Assembly: GCF_002153655.1 (NCBI RefSeq)
Contig: NZ_JOPJ01000017.1
Span: 1-64,000, forward strand
Direction: 5' to 3'
Length of the DNA: 64,000 nucleotides
DNA from: Acetobacter okinawensis
GTDB taxonomy: Bacteria > Pseudomonadota > Alphaproteobacteria > Acetobacterales > Acetobacteraceae
Shown here: piece after piece, positions 8,247 to 16,156 of the stretch
How positions within the stretch are numbered: position 1 is the stretch's first letter
Layout: each line of letters opens with the position of its first letter
Program-made: the position numbers and the translations under genes
Notes under the pieces: generated by a model
What the model was told of the DNA's origin: nothing
Database searches by the model: none
The model's input: the letters and a program-made list of their open reading frames with translations, nothing else

Positions 8247-10031
8247 TCAACCAAGTGGGACAACCCCATAATTCTGCAATTCTTTACCTGTACCGAACAA
8301 CGCTACGAGTTTTTTTTCATCCAGCGTTGGTGTCAGACCCGCATAATTATTCCCTACTGGGCGCGTATGGTATGCAACCGCACTATCAATGATTGCAATT
8401 TTATTTTTAGGGTAACCCAGAATAGATGGCCAGACCCAATCCAGCCCCCAGCCACTTTGAGAAAGGTTAAAGCTCGGCAGGCACTCTCGCAGTGCTTCGC
8501 GTGAAAACACGGGGGTCATGACCTCCACAAACGATGTGTAGCGCAGAACATTTCCCGCACGCTGCAAAGTCAGGTCATGGGAATATTGTGTGGAGGGCGT
8601 GCTTGCTGGCAAAGACGGCTGTGCCAGGTCCAGCTTGTATTGCGCCATAATTGAGAAACAGCGATTGATATCGGCACCAGTCATTGCCAGATCATCATCC
8701 GGCATCATCACATAATCATAATGCCAAAAAGGACTCTCATCTCCCAGCAATGCAGCTATCGCTGGCCATTTACGCTCCTTGTTCTGCAAAATGGCGTATT
8801 CGCAACCATCAAGCTGCAGAAATTCGCTTTCAGTGCCATAATAGCTGACGCAGAGATCCCACTCCCTTTCCTCCGGAGTAAACCCTTCCAGCCACTGCGG
8901 GTGCAAAGAAGACGAACCCGCACGGACAATCACCAGATTGCGCCTTTGCGGCCCTTTGCTGCGCACAGATGGAAAAACCGGAGCAGGAAGGGGAAAATCC
9001 TTTACAGGCACAAGGGTTTCCGCCCCACCCTCACTTTTATAAACGCCAGACTGAAGGCAGAACTTCATCAATGGCGCATTTTTTGCATCCTTAAAGAGCA
9101 GATGCTGCCCCTGCCGGCTCCATGAGCACCCGCTCACCTTTTCTGGCAAACCGCCAAGCCGCCCGTCTGGCAACAGACCGATACGGGGCACCACCACCTG
9201 CCCGTCCCCATTGACGCATCGCCATAAGGGGTGGGTCAGCAGCGCCTCTTCATCCAACGTCTTTTCTTCCGGCAAAAGCGTTGCAGGCTGCTGGGCAGGT
9301 GGTGTGTCCTGCGTCTGCACGGAACTGTTTTGCGCATCATGCAATGACACGACAAGAGGCGGAAAGCAGACATAGGCTTTCATCTGCCCGTAATAATCTG
9401 CCATCATGTCATCAATACCAGTATTGATTTTCTGGTGACTTAAACCGGGATAAACAACAGACATGGGCCGAAGCGGCACAACATGCTCAAGCAGCCGCTT
9501 TGCTCCACGGGGAGAAATGGAATAGCACATTGTGCCATGGCACCTCAGGAGCGATTCAAGTCTGGGTTGCACTCTGCTGCGGCGGAATTCTTCCAGATGT
9601 GCCAGAACCAGATCATGGTACATCGTTCCGGTAAACGGCGTTACACCCGGGATAAGCTGGAATGTGACATACGCGTCCGTATTGAAGCCCCAATGAACAA
9701 GCTCCCAGTCCTGCGGCAAACGGGCAAGCAGCTTTTCCTGCTCCTGACGGAAGTCATCGCGCAAAATGGCATCATCTTCCGCAATTGTCGCGGCCTCCTG
9801 ACGCTGCACAACATCCATCCACAAAGACATATGCGACAATGCACACCCGACAGCCCCATCCGTGTATGGCAGACCTGCCTGCATTAACCCCTGATGAATG
9901 ACCGCCTCTTTATCGACTGCCTTACCATCGACTGCCATACGCGCCGCAAAATACCCGCACTCTGGGTTGTTCTGGCGGAATGTCGCCAAGCGTTCCGGAC
10001 TTCTGGCTAGGTTAAGCACATGGTAACGCAC
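8247..10031 (-). CDS. two-domain glycosyltransferase: GT25-like N-terminus fused to a DUF707-like domain
   Basis: Putative cytoplasmic glycosyltransferase of 594 residues. The N-terminal ~240 residues match the LPS GT25 style: YHVLNLARSPERLATF start, CALSHMSLW, and the acidic metal-site motif EDD at residues 85-87. After a poorly conserved middle (~250-370) the C-terminal part resembles DUF707 proteins: RRNLVIVRAGSSS, a KWPAI segment, MMPDDDL, and a GWGLDWVWP block, with several Asp suited to sugar-nucleotide binding. The GTG at 10031 is chosen because a GGAG lies about nine bases upstream and homology begins there; the frame stays open to 10127. It sits at the head of the CDP-sugar operon and diverges from fliL. 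Confidence 0.75.
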   Translation of the reverse strand: MRYHVLNLARSPERLATFRQNNPECGYFAARMAVDGKAVDKEAVIHQGLMQAGLPYTDGAVGCALSHMSLWMDVVQRQEAATIAEDDAILRDDFRQEQEKLLARLPQDWELVHWGFNTDAYVTFQLIPGVTPFTGTMYHDLVLAHLEEFRRSRVQPRLESLLRCHGTMCYSISPRGAKRLLEHVVPLRPMSVVYPGLSHQKINTGIDDMMADYYGQMKAYVCFPPLVVSLHDAQNSSVQTQDTPPAQQPATLLPEEKTLDEEALLTHPLWRCVNGDGQVVVPRIGLLPDGRLGGLPEKVSGCSWSRQGQHLLFKDAKNAPLMKFCLQSGVYKSEGGAETLVPVKDFPLPAPVFPSVRSKGPQRRNLVIVRAGSSSLHPQWLEGFTPEEREWDLCVSYYGTESEFLQLDGCEYAILQNKERKWPAIAALLGDESPFWHYDYVMMPDDDLAMTGADINRCFSIMAQYKLDLAQPSLPASTPSTQYSHDLTLQRAGNVLRYTSFVEVMTPVFSREALRECLPSFNLSQSGWGLDWVWPSILGYPKNKIAIIDSAVAYHTRPVGNNYAGLTPTLDEKKLVALFGTGKELQNYGVVPLG

Positions 10032-10173
10032 CGTACACCACTCCAAATCAATTGACCTGACGGGACTATCCCACCTTAAAATAAGACTGGGGCAGAAACT
10101 ATCATGGAATAGCCAACCACGCAGCATTGAGTAGGTGCGCGCCAGCGGTTAAACTGGTAAGAGACATGATTGA

Positions 10174-10181
10174 TTAACCAT
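10174..10181 (+). promoter_or_regulatory. TTAACCAT, candidate CtrA-type half site upstream of fliL
   Basis: TTAACCAT lies 17 bases before the fliL start, in the divergent gap with the glycosyltransferase gene. It matches the CtrA half-site motif known from alphaproteobacteria. A second TTAA occurs about 22 bases upstream. Match of a short motif only. Confidence 0.35.
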
Positions 10182-10198
10182 TCCGGAGCCCACCAGAC

Positions 10199-10711
10199 AT
10201 GAGCGAGACTGTAACCGGCGCACAAGAAGCAGATGCTGCCGCAGCAGTTCCCAGAGCAGACGCCCCCAAGTCCAAGCGGAAACTGATGATGGCGGGTGCT
10301 GCCGGTCTTGTTCTCCTTATTGGTGGTGGCGTGTTCTGGGAAAAGGATAAAATCTTTACCTCCAAGCTCAAGCAGAACGTGGGCAGCAAGGCCGCAGCCG
10401 CCATGCATCCGCCTATTCTGCTGGGTATTCCGCCCATGGTCTCCAACCTCGATACGTCAGGCGGGCACCCTGTTTACGTCAAGCTGACCGCCAAGGTGGA
10501 AATCAACGGCGTGCCGAACGAGGCCGCACTGCAGGACCGGATTGCCGAAATTCAGGACGTGTTCCAGACCTACCTGCACGAAACCCGGCCGCAGGACATC
10601 CGTGGGAACGGTATTTACCGGCTGCGCGAATCCATTCTGCGCCGCCTGCGCGCCCAGCTTGCCCCCTTGCAGGTGACAAACCTGTATCTTGTTGAATTCC
10701 TTGTCCAGTAA
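10199..10711 (+). CDS. fliL: flagellar basal-body-associated protein FliL
   Basis: Single-pass inner-membrane protein that surrounds or stabilises the stator near the motor. The 170-residue protein has a short cytoplasmic N-terminus, one membrane helix (about residues 28-46) and a periplasmic domain with the FliL features: a YVKLTAKVEI strand, a DRIAEIQDVFQTYL helix and the closing LRAQLAPLQVTNLYLVEFLVQ-like C-terminus. It begins the plus-strand fliL-fliM-DUF6468 unit; GGAG lies eleven bases before the ATG. Confidence 0.92.
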   Translation: MSETVTGAQEADAAAAVPRADAPKSKRKLMMAGAAGLVLLIGGGVFWEKDKIFTSKLKQNVGSKAAAAMHPPILLGIPPMVSNLDTSGGHPVYVKLTAKVEINGVPNEAALQDRIAEIQDVFQTYLHETRPQDIRGNGIYRLRESILRRLRAQLAPLQVTNLYLVEFLVQ

Positions 10712-10774
10712 AGCGCTCCTGCTTCTGACACCCGCGTAAACAGCCCCCTTTCAGGAACCGTAGCGACAAACCAC

Positions 10775-12115
10775 ATGCAGGATGTAGACGACACAGCAGC
10801 AGGCCCGGGACCCCACGAACCCGAGGCAGACGCAGCACCCGATACCCCGCATACGGAAGAGGGGCACGACGCCGGGCAGCCCCCCACGCCGCAGGATGAG
10901 GCCGCGCACACTGAGCCTGCGCACGAAGACCACCCCGCCGCCGCACCGGAAAATGACGGGACCGAACACCCCGCCACACCCCCCGATGAGCACGCGGCAG
11001 ACACCGGGCAGGGCGCACAGGAGGCCACGCCGGAGGAAGACCCGTTTGGCAGCCATCTGCTGGACCAGTCCGAAATTGACAACCTGCTGGGCCACACCTT
11101 TGGCGGGTTTGACGAGCCGGAAGAAACCGGCATGGAACGCGTTATCAAGGCCGGGTTTGTGGCCTACGAACGCCTGCCCATGCTGGAAATTGTTTTTGAC
11201 CGGCTTGTGCGCATCCTGTCCGCCACCTTGCGTAACTTCACCAACGACAACGTTGAAATTACCATAGAAGGCATCCGCTCCCTGCGCTTTGGCGACTACA
11301 TGGGGGCTGTGCCGTCCTCCTCCATGTTTGCGGTGTTCAAAGCTGTTCAGTGGGACAACTACGGGCTGGTCGTTGTGGACTCGGCCATGTCCTACTCCAT
11401 TATCGACATTCTTATGGGTGGTCCGCGCGGGGTTGGGCACGCGGGGGTGGAAACACGCCCCCACACCGCCATTGAACGCGCGCTGATTGAAAAACTGATC
11501 ACCCTGACCCTGAACGACCTGTCGGTCGCCTTCAACCCCGTGTGCAATGTGGACCTTGCGTTTGAGCGGCTCGAAGTCAGCTCCCGCTTTGCCGCCATTG
11601 CCCGCGCCTCCAACGCCATTGTGCTGGCCAAACTCCATATTGATATGGAAGACCGCACCGGCAACATGGACCTGATTATCCCCTACGCTACGCTGGAGCC
11701 GGTGCGTGACCAGCTCTCCCAGCAGTTCATGGGGGAAAAGTTCGGCCGCGACTCGATCTGGGAAGACCATCTGTTTTCCGAAATTCTGGAAACGGACGCG
11801 CAGGTCTCCGCCGTGTTTGACGAGAAGATCGTCCCGCTCTCCGAGGTGCTCAACCTCAAGATCGGCTCGCTCATGACCTTCCCGCACAAGCAGGGCGCGC
11901 CCTTCCCCATTCGTCTGCAATGCGGGCAGACCCCGCTGTTTGATGGCCGGCTGGGCAAGCTGGGCAACAAAAACGCGGTTAAAATCCAGCGCAGGCTTGT
12001 CCCGCCGGAAGAACACCACCTGCCGCCCCCGCTTGGCGTGCCGCCACAGCCCCCTCATCCGCAGCCACCCGCCGCAACCGCAACACAGGACCAGACTGTA
12101 GGGTCACCTGAATGA
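10775..12115 (+). CDS. fliM: flagellar motor switch protein FliM with long acidic N-terminal extension
   Basis: Rotor switch component that binds CheY-P and sets the rotation sense. The conserved part runs from about residue 95: LLDQSEIDNLLG is the CheY-binding/EIDALL motif, followed by the CheC-like middle domain (RTLSATLRNFTND..., SMFAVFKAVQWDN...) and a C-terminal SpoA/FliN-like domain (PLSEVLNLKIGSLM). Residues 1-94 are a low-complexity Glu/Asp/Pro/Ala/His tail absent from standard FliM, where the CheY motif is at the extreme N-terminus. No in-frame start is available between the extension and the motif, so the extension appears real unless an unusual start is used. The C-terminus is Pro/Gln-rich. 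Confidence 0.92.
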   Translation: MQDVDDTAAGPGPHEPEADAAPDTPHTEEGHDAGQPPTPQDEAAHTEPAHEDHPAAAPENDGTEHPATPPDEHAADTGQGAQEATPEEDPFGSHLLDQSEIDNLLGHTFGGFDEPEETGMERVIKAGFVAYERLPMLEIVFDRLVRILSATLRNFTNDNVEITIEGIRSLRFGDYMGAVPSSSMFAVFKAVQWDNYGLVVVDSAMSYSIIDILMGGPRGVGHAGVETRPHTAIERALIEKLITLTLNDLSVAFNPVCNVDLAFERLEVSSRFAAIARASNAIVLAKLHIDMEDRTGNMDLIIPYATLEPVRDQLSQQFMGEKFGRDSIWEDHLFSEILETDAQVSAVFDEKIVPLSEVLNLKIGSLMTFPHKQGAPFPIRLQCGQTPLFDGRLGKLGNKNAVKIQRRLVPPEEHHLPPPLGVPPQPPHPQPPAATATQDQTVGSPE

Positions 12116-12774
12116 TGTTCACACAGATCCAGATGATCATAGAGATCATCCTCTCCGTCTTTTTGTTCCTTGGCATTATTTACAGCTTTTACCTCGGGCG
12201 AGTGCTGGGTGGCCTCAAACGCGACCGGGCCAGCCTGCTCGAACTGGTGGAAAAGCTGGAAAGCAGCGTCAATCAGGCAGAAGAGGGCGTGGACAAGCTG
12301 CGCGTGGCAGGCGAGGTCAGCGGTCGCCCGCTCAGCCGCATGATCGAACAGGCCAAGGTGACCGGCACCGAGCTGGATGACATGGCCACCAAGGCCGATT
12401 CGGTTGCAGACCGGCTAGACTCGGTGCTCACGCAGGTTCCCTCGCAGGAGCGGCGGATGGAAAGCCTGATCACACAGGCCGAATCCGCCCGCCTGTCCAT
12501 TGAGGAAACGCTGGAAAAACTGGAGCAGGCCAGCCAGAGCGCACAGCATACGGCCCAGCAGCTTGTGCAATCCGCGCTGGAAAGTGCAACGGCGGCCAGC
12601 AGCGCCGCAGCCCTTGCCGCCACACAGCCCACACAGCCGCAGGACACCCCAGCCCCAACCCGCTTTGCCGACACGCTGGACATGCCCATGCCCGCAACCC
12701 TGACCAAGGAGCGGCCCTACCTGCGTGCGCTGGAAAAAGCACAGGACACCACCCAAGACCGCGCAAGTGCTTAA
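12112..12774 (+). CDS. DUF6468-type membrane coiled-coil protein of the fliM operon
   Basis: Protein of 220 residues with one N-terminal membrane helix (about 7-27), then GRVLGGLKRDRASLLELVEKLESSVNQA, a predicted coiled coil extending to ~160, and an Ala/Pro/Thr-rich tail. Proteins of this form (DUF6468) commonly follow fliL-fliM in alphaproteobacteria; their role is not established to my knowledge. It overlaps the fliM stop (ATGA), so it is translated with fliM, and a role at the motor is inferred from that context only. A terminator follows at 12832. Confidence 0.75.
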   Translation: MMFTQIQMIIEIILSVFLFLGIIYSFYLGRVLGGLKRDRASLLELVEKLESSVNQAEEGVDKLRVAGEVSGRPLSRMIEQAKVTGTELDDMATKADSVADRLDSVLTQVPSQERRMESLITQAESARLSIEETLEKLEQASQSAQHTAQQLVQSALESATAASSAAALAATQPTQPQDTPAPTRFADTLDMPMPATLTKERPYLRALEKAQDTTQDRASA

Positions 12775-12798
12775 CGGTTAAACCCGATTATTAACCGT
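12774..12798. repeat. 8-bp inverted repeat with TTAACC arms after the DUF6468 gene
   Basis: ACGGTTAA (12774-12781) and TTAACCGT (12791-12798) are perfect inverted arms separated by nine bases, directly behind the stop codon. Possible terminator component or regulator site; it contains TTAACC, as do other candidate sites in the window. Confidence 0.4.
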
Positions 12799-12831
12799 AT
12801 TGGCCGGAGTTCTGTTGGATTCTAGCCCCGA

Positions 12832-12857
12832 CCTCCCCCTTGTGGGGAGGTTTTTTT
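12832..12857 (+). terminator. rho-independent terminator of fliL-fliM-DUF6468
   Basis: CCTCCCC (12832-12838), five-base loop, GGGGAGG (12844-12850), then seven T. A textbook intrinsic terminator that separates the fliM operon from flagellin. Confidence 0.92.
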
Positions 12858-12994
12858 ATGCCCGCCAGAAAAAAAACAAATCGCAAAAATCAGCAGAAAA
12901 CTGCCAGTTTTTTGCTCATAATCCTTATTGTGAAGGCCATATTCCCAGACGTGAGGGAACTTTTTTGCCCGACCATCAAAAAAAAATGATCGCG

Positions 12995-13009
12995 TTAACC
13001 TTCTCTTAG
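12995..13009 (+). promoter_or_regulatory. TTAA-N7-TTAG, candidate CtrA-type box upstream of flagellin
   Basis: TTAA (12995-12998), seven bases, TTAG (13006-13009): one mismatch from the CtrA consensus TTAA-N7-TTAA. It lies 63 bases before the flagellin start. The CtrA-like regulator at 21147 makes this plausible, but only sequence similarity supports it. Confidence 0.4.
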
Positions 13010-13072
13010 CCGTTCGGGAGTTTATTCAGCTTTGCAACACGGGCGAATGCCCACCGAACTGGAGATCACAAC

Positions 13073-14047
13073 GTGAGCCTTTCGATTAACACCAACACCT
13101 CTGCAATGGTTGCTCTGGAAACCCTGAACGCAACCCAGACGCAGCTGAGCGCCACCGAAAACGCCGTTTCCACCGGCAAAAAAGTCGCCAACGCTTCTGA
13201 CAGCCCGGCAGCTTTCGGCATTGCTTCGCAGATGAACGGCAACATTGCCGGTCAGGGTGCAGTGAACGACGGCCTGTCCTTCGCTTCCACCGTTGTGAGC
13301 TCCACCAACAGCGCTGCCAACCAGATCCTGTCCGTTCTGGCTGAAGTTCAGGCTGCTGTGACCACCATCGGCAGCAACGAAGGTAGCAACACCTCCCTCG
13401 CTCAGATCAACACCGAAATCACGGGTTACCTGAAGCAGATCGACACCATTGCAACCAACGCCACCACCAACGGCGTGAACCTGCTGGTCAGCTCCGCAAG
13501 CGCATCTGCAACGGGTTCCTTCAACGGCATCACCGCTGCCAGCGTTGTTTACGTGACCGGCCTGCAGGGCAGCACGGCTACCATCAACAACCTGTTCAGC
13601 ATCATCAACGGTGTCAGCAGCGTTACCGCAACCGGCTCCACCGCCTCCCTGACCGAAGCTCTGGGCCTGTCCACCAGCGTTGACGCCAATGGCCTTGCTT
13701 CTTCCAACGGCTTCCTGACCTCCGCTGGCAGCACGCAGTCTTCCTGGGGTGGTGGTTCGGGTGCATTCGACCTGACCAAAGCTATCGCTGCTGTTCAGAA
13801 AGCCATCACGGCTATGACGAACGTGACCTCTGAACTGGGTCAGAACACCAAGAACATCGCCAACATGACCACGTTCGGCCAGACGGTTGCTGACAACCTG
13901 ACCACCGGCGTTGGCTCCCTGACCGATGCTGACATGTCCGCAGAAAGCGCAAAGCTGACCTCCCTGCAGACCAAGCAGTCCCTGGCTATCAAGTCCCTCT
14001 CGATCGCCAACGGTCAGTCCCAGAACATCCTGTCCCTGTTCCAGTAA
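13073..14047 (+). CDS. fliC: flagellin (filament subunit)
   Basis: Filament protein of 324 residues. The N-terminal D0/D1 part shows SLSINTNTSAMVALETLNATQ and the C-terminal part shows ANMTTFGQTVADNLTTGVGSLTDADM...SLSIANGQSQNILSLFQ, both classic flagellin ends. The middle is short and rich in Ser, Thr, Ala and Gly with no Cys. It starts with GTG, placed by the conserved N-terminus and a GGAG about nine bases upstream. Codon use is strongly biased (Lys, Asn, Gln and Ala choices unlike neighbours), as in highly expressed genes. It is flanked by terminators on both sides, so it is monocistronic. The Ser/Thr-rich centre is the natural target if the nearby glycosyltransferases act on flagellin (inference). 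Confidence 0.96.
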   Translation: MSLSINTNTSAMVALETLNATQTQLSATENAVSTGKKVANASDSPAAFGIASQMNGNIAGQGAVNDGLSFASTVVSSTNSAANQILSVLAEVQAAVTTIGSNEGSNTSLAQINTEITGYLKQIDTIATNATTNGVNLLVSSASASATGSFNGITAASVVYVTGLQGSTATINNLFSIINGVSSVTATGSTASLTEALGLSTSVDANGLASSNGFLTSAGSTQSSWGGGSGAFDLTKAIAAVQKAITAMTNVTSELGQNTKNIANMTTFGQTVADNLTTGVGSLTDADMSAESAKLTSLQTKQSLAIKSLSIANGQSQNILSLFQ

Positions 14048-14071
14048 TATTACTGATACAGTCGACGAAAA

Positions 14072-14104
14072 ATGCCCTCGGCGAAAGCCGGGGGTATTTT
14101 TTTG
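14072..14104 (+). terminator. rho-independent terminator of flagellin
   Basis: An eleven-pair stem (14072-14082 with 14087-14097, including G-T pairs) closed by a GAAA tetraloop and followed by a T run. Confidence 0.9.
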
Positions 14105-14434
14105 CCTGACAGGCTACACCCGCAGCCCCACCGGGCTGGTGCTCAGGTCATGGCAACAAGGACCGCACTTTGCGGCACGAGCCAGACAGGGCTCACAATC
14201 CCCCCAAAAAAAACGCATAAGACCACCCTACTGCCCCAGCAGGCAGAAGATGTGCGTCACCGATAGAGTGGATTATTCGCTCAGCCCCCAACACGCCCAC
14301 ATGCGCGTGCAAAACAACGCAGGGCAAAGCAGCAGCCAGACAAGGGACCGGAGAATACGCCAGACATCTGGCAGGGCCAGACACAGCGCCCAAAACACCA
14401 CGCTGGCCACATACCCAAAAGCACCCGCCCCGTG
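14105..14434. other. gap between flagellin and the ATP-grasp gene, nothing recognised
   Basis: About 330 bases between the convergent flagellin and ATP-grasp genes. Contains short A runs and no convincing gene, tRNA or repeat. Confidence 0.5.
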
Positions 14435-15628
14435 TTACGGAGCGGCCAGCACCCGGGCCCTGCTTTTGAGCATGGCATAAAATGCCGCAAAGATTTTGTG
14501 CATCTGCGGTAATTTATAGGGGAAAACAGCCGTATCATCACAGGCATGGATAATCAGGGCGTTGGAGAGTTCAAACACCAACAGCTTGCCATCTGTGGTT
14601 TCGGCACAGTCAAAGCCAAAATAATCCAGCTTTACGGCGTCATAAATACCGCTCAGGGCAGCGGCGTGGCGCTGGCCAAACTCCTGATCAAAATGGAGCA
14701 TGGCGTGGGCTTCCTCCTCCCGGCGGGAGGCGAATTCCTTCATTTCCTTATAGGGGTAGTGCACCATCCAATGTGCGGAAATACCCATATGCGCCAGATA
14801 GGGCTGCCCTTCTACCAGCACCACGCGGTACTTGCGGTAAAGCTGGTCGCCCGATGCGTAGTTGATAAAATTGGCAACAAAGAACAGCTCTGCCCCAACA
14901 TCGGCCAGATAGGTGTTGAGGTCCGCAGGTCTGTCTATTTTGCGCAGGCCAATCCCGCCGTGCAGGCCCAGTGGGCGCACAATAATCGGATAGGCCAGAT
15001 TAAGCCCCAACGTCTCCAGCGCTACCTGCTCCGCACCAAGCTGCTGCAATATGGTGCGCTCCAGCCGGTAGGTCTGGGCCATGTACAGGCCCGGCACCGT
15101 GTGCAGCAGGTCATAAGCTGCGGAGCGGGAGAGTTGGGGAATATACTGCGGCCTGTTCAGCACCGGCACCGGGCTATGGGCCAGTGCTTTTGCAAGATCG
15201 GCCAGTACGGCGTTGTGGGTATCGGCCTCGCCCACGGCTACAAAAATCAGGTCATACGGGGGGAGTTCCTGCGGCCATGCAAGGCCCGCGCCAACATACA
15301 CCACGTCCATATGCACGGGTGCGTTTTCCAGAATACACTCAATGGGGGTGTTGGCGGTCAGGTCTCCGGGGGTTTTCACCACCAGCAGCCGCAGGGCGTC
15401 CTTGCCAGCGCGGGCAAGGTTAAAGGTCTGTTGCAGCCCTAGGGCGGCAGATAAAAAAGCTTCGGCCTGTTCGTTTTCAAACGTCAACTGCATGATCAGC
15501 GCCAGATCAAGCAGGGTTTGCGCATCGGGTTGCTGCGCGGCTTTGTTAAGCAGTTCTGCCCGATAATGCGTAATATCCTGCCCCTGCAACGCCTGCCGCA
15601 GGAGGGGGGATAAACCAAAAGAGTTCAT
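14435..15628 (-). CDS. ATP-grasp domain protein (RimK/glutathione-synthase-like) beside flagellin
   Basis: Protein of 397 residues, function unknown. Residues ~1-95 are helical and TPR-like (LLDLALIMQLTFENEQAEAFLSAAL). The middle has a Rossmann-like ligase N-domain (DVVYVGAGL, YDLIFVAVGEAD). The C-terminal half is an ATP-grasp fold: YPIIVRPLGLHGGIGL is the glycine-rich nucleotide loop (Arg where Lys is usual), then a RKYRVVLVEGQPYL strand, and LLVFELSNAL supplies the Glu/Asn metal ligands. ATP-grasp enzymes join a carboxylate to an amine or thiol through an acyl phosphate. It lies convergent to flagellin and in the same direction as flgB-flgC, so a flagellar protein or glycan could be the acceptor (inference). 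Confidence 0.7.
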   Translation of the reverse strand: MNSFGLSPLLRQALQGQDITHYRAELLNKAAQQPDAQTLLDLALIMQLTFENEQAEAFLSAALGLQQTFNLARAGKDALRLLVVKTPGDLTANTPIECILENAPVHMDVVYVGAGLAWPQELPPYDLIFVAVGEADTHNAVLADLAKALAHSPVPVLNRPQYIPQLSRSAAYDLLHTVPGLYMAQTYRLERTILQQLGAEQVALETLGLNLAYPIIVRPLGLHGGIGLRKIDRPADLNTYLADVGAELFFVANFINYASGDQLYRKYRVVLVEGQPYLAHMGISAHWMVHYPYKEMKEFASRREEEAHAMLHFDQEFGQRHAAALSGIYDAVKLDYFGFDCAETTDGKLLVFELSNALIIHACDDTAVFPYKLPQMHKIFAAFYAMLKSRARVLAAP

Positions 15629-15733
15629 GTTTTTACTCGGCTATGGCCGGGTCAACCCCAATACAAAGCACCATGCGCCAGCGCCATGCACAGCACTGGA
15701 TGGGACACTCCAGTATTCTGCTGGCCGCGGGCT

Positions 15734-16141
15734 TTATTTCATCAAATTGATGGTGCGGGTCAGCATGGAGCGGGTGATCTGCATGGTGTTCAGATTCGCT
15801 TCGTACGAATGCTGGGCGTCATGCGTGTCCATAATTTCGACCATGGTGTTCACGTTCGGCACCTTCACATAGCCCTTGGCATCCGCCGCAGGGTGGGAGG
15901 GATCGTAGCGCGTCTCAAACGGTGTGTGGTCCTGCCCGACGGACTTGACCTTCACACTCGACGCCCCCGTGGCCTGGTCCAGCGTGGTCTGGAAGGTAAT
16001 GGTCTTGCGGCGGTAGGGGTCTGCACCGGGGGTGGAGCCGGTTGTGTCCTTGTTGGCAAGGTTCTCGGCCGATACGCGCAGGCGCTCGGCCTGTGTGCGC
16101 ATGCCATCGGCGGAAATGCCAATTGTGTTTGTAAAATCCAT
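15734..16141 (-). CDS. flgC: flagellar basal-body rod protein FlgC
   Basis: Proximal rod subunit of 135 residues, exported by the flagellar type III system. The N-terminus has the rod-protein pattern with LRVSAENLANKDTTG, and the C-terminus ends with YVKVPNVNTMVEIMDTHDAQHSYEANLNTMQITRSML, the characteristic FlgC closing helix. Length is normal. It follows flgB by 15 bases in the same direction; fliE, which is often third in this operon, is instead at 22087 on the other strand. Confidence 0.95.
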   Translation of the reverse strand: MDFTNTIGISADGMRTQAERLRVSAENLANKDTTGSTPGADPYRRKTITFQTTLDQATGASSVKVKSVGQDHTPFETRYDPSHPAADAKGYVKVPNVNTMVEIMDTHDAQHSYEANLNTMQITRSMLTRTINLMK

Positions 16142-16156
16142 CTGCTGCTTCCGTCC

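Noticed and set aside
12800-13009. Short plus-strand frame between the DUF6468 terminator and flagellin
   Set aside because: Spans the intrinsic terminator and the flagellin leader; no ribosome site and no similarity.
13010-13040. Possible sigma-54 (GG-N10-GC) or sigma-28 promoter before flagellin
   Set aside because: Only the minimal dinucleotides fit; the surrounding bases do not match TGGCAC/TTGCA or TAAA-N15-GCCGATAA.
14105-14434. Hidden tRNA or small RNA after flagellin
   Set aside because: No cloverleaf or second terminator could be found by eye.
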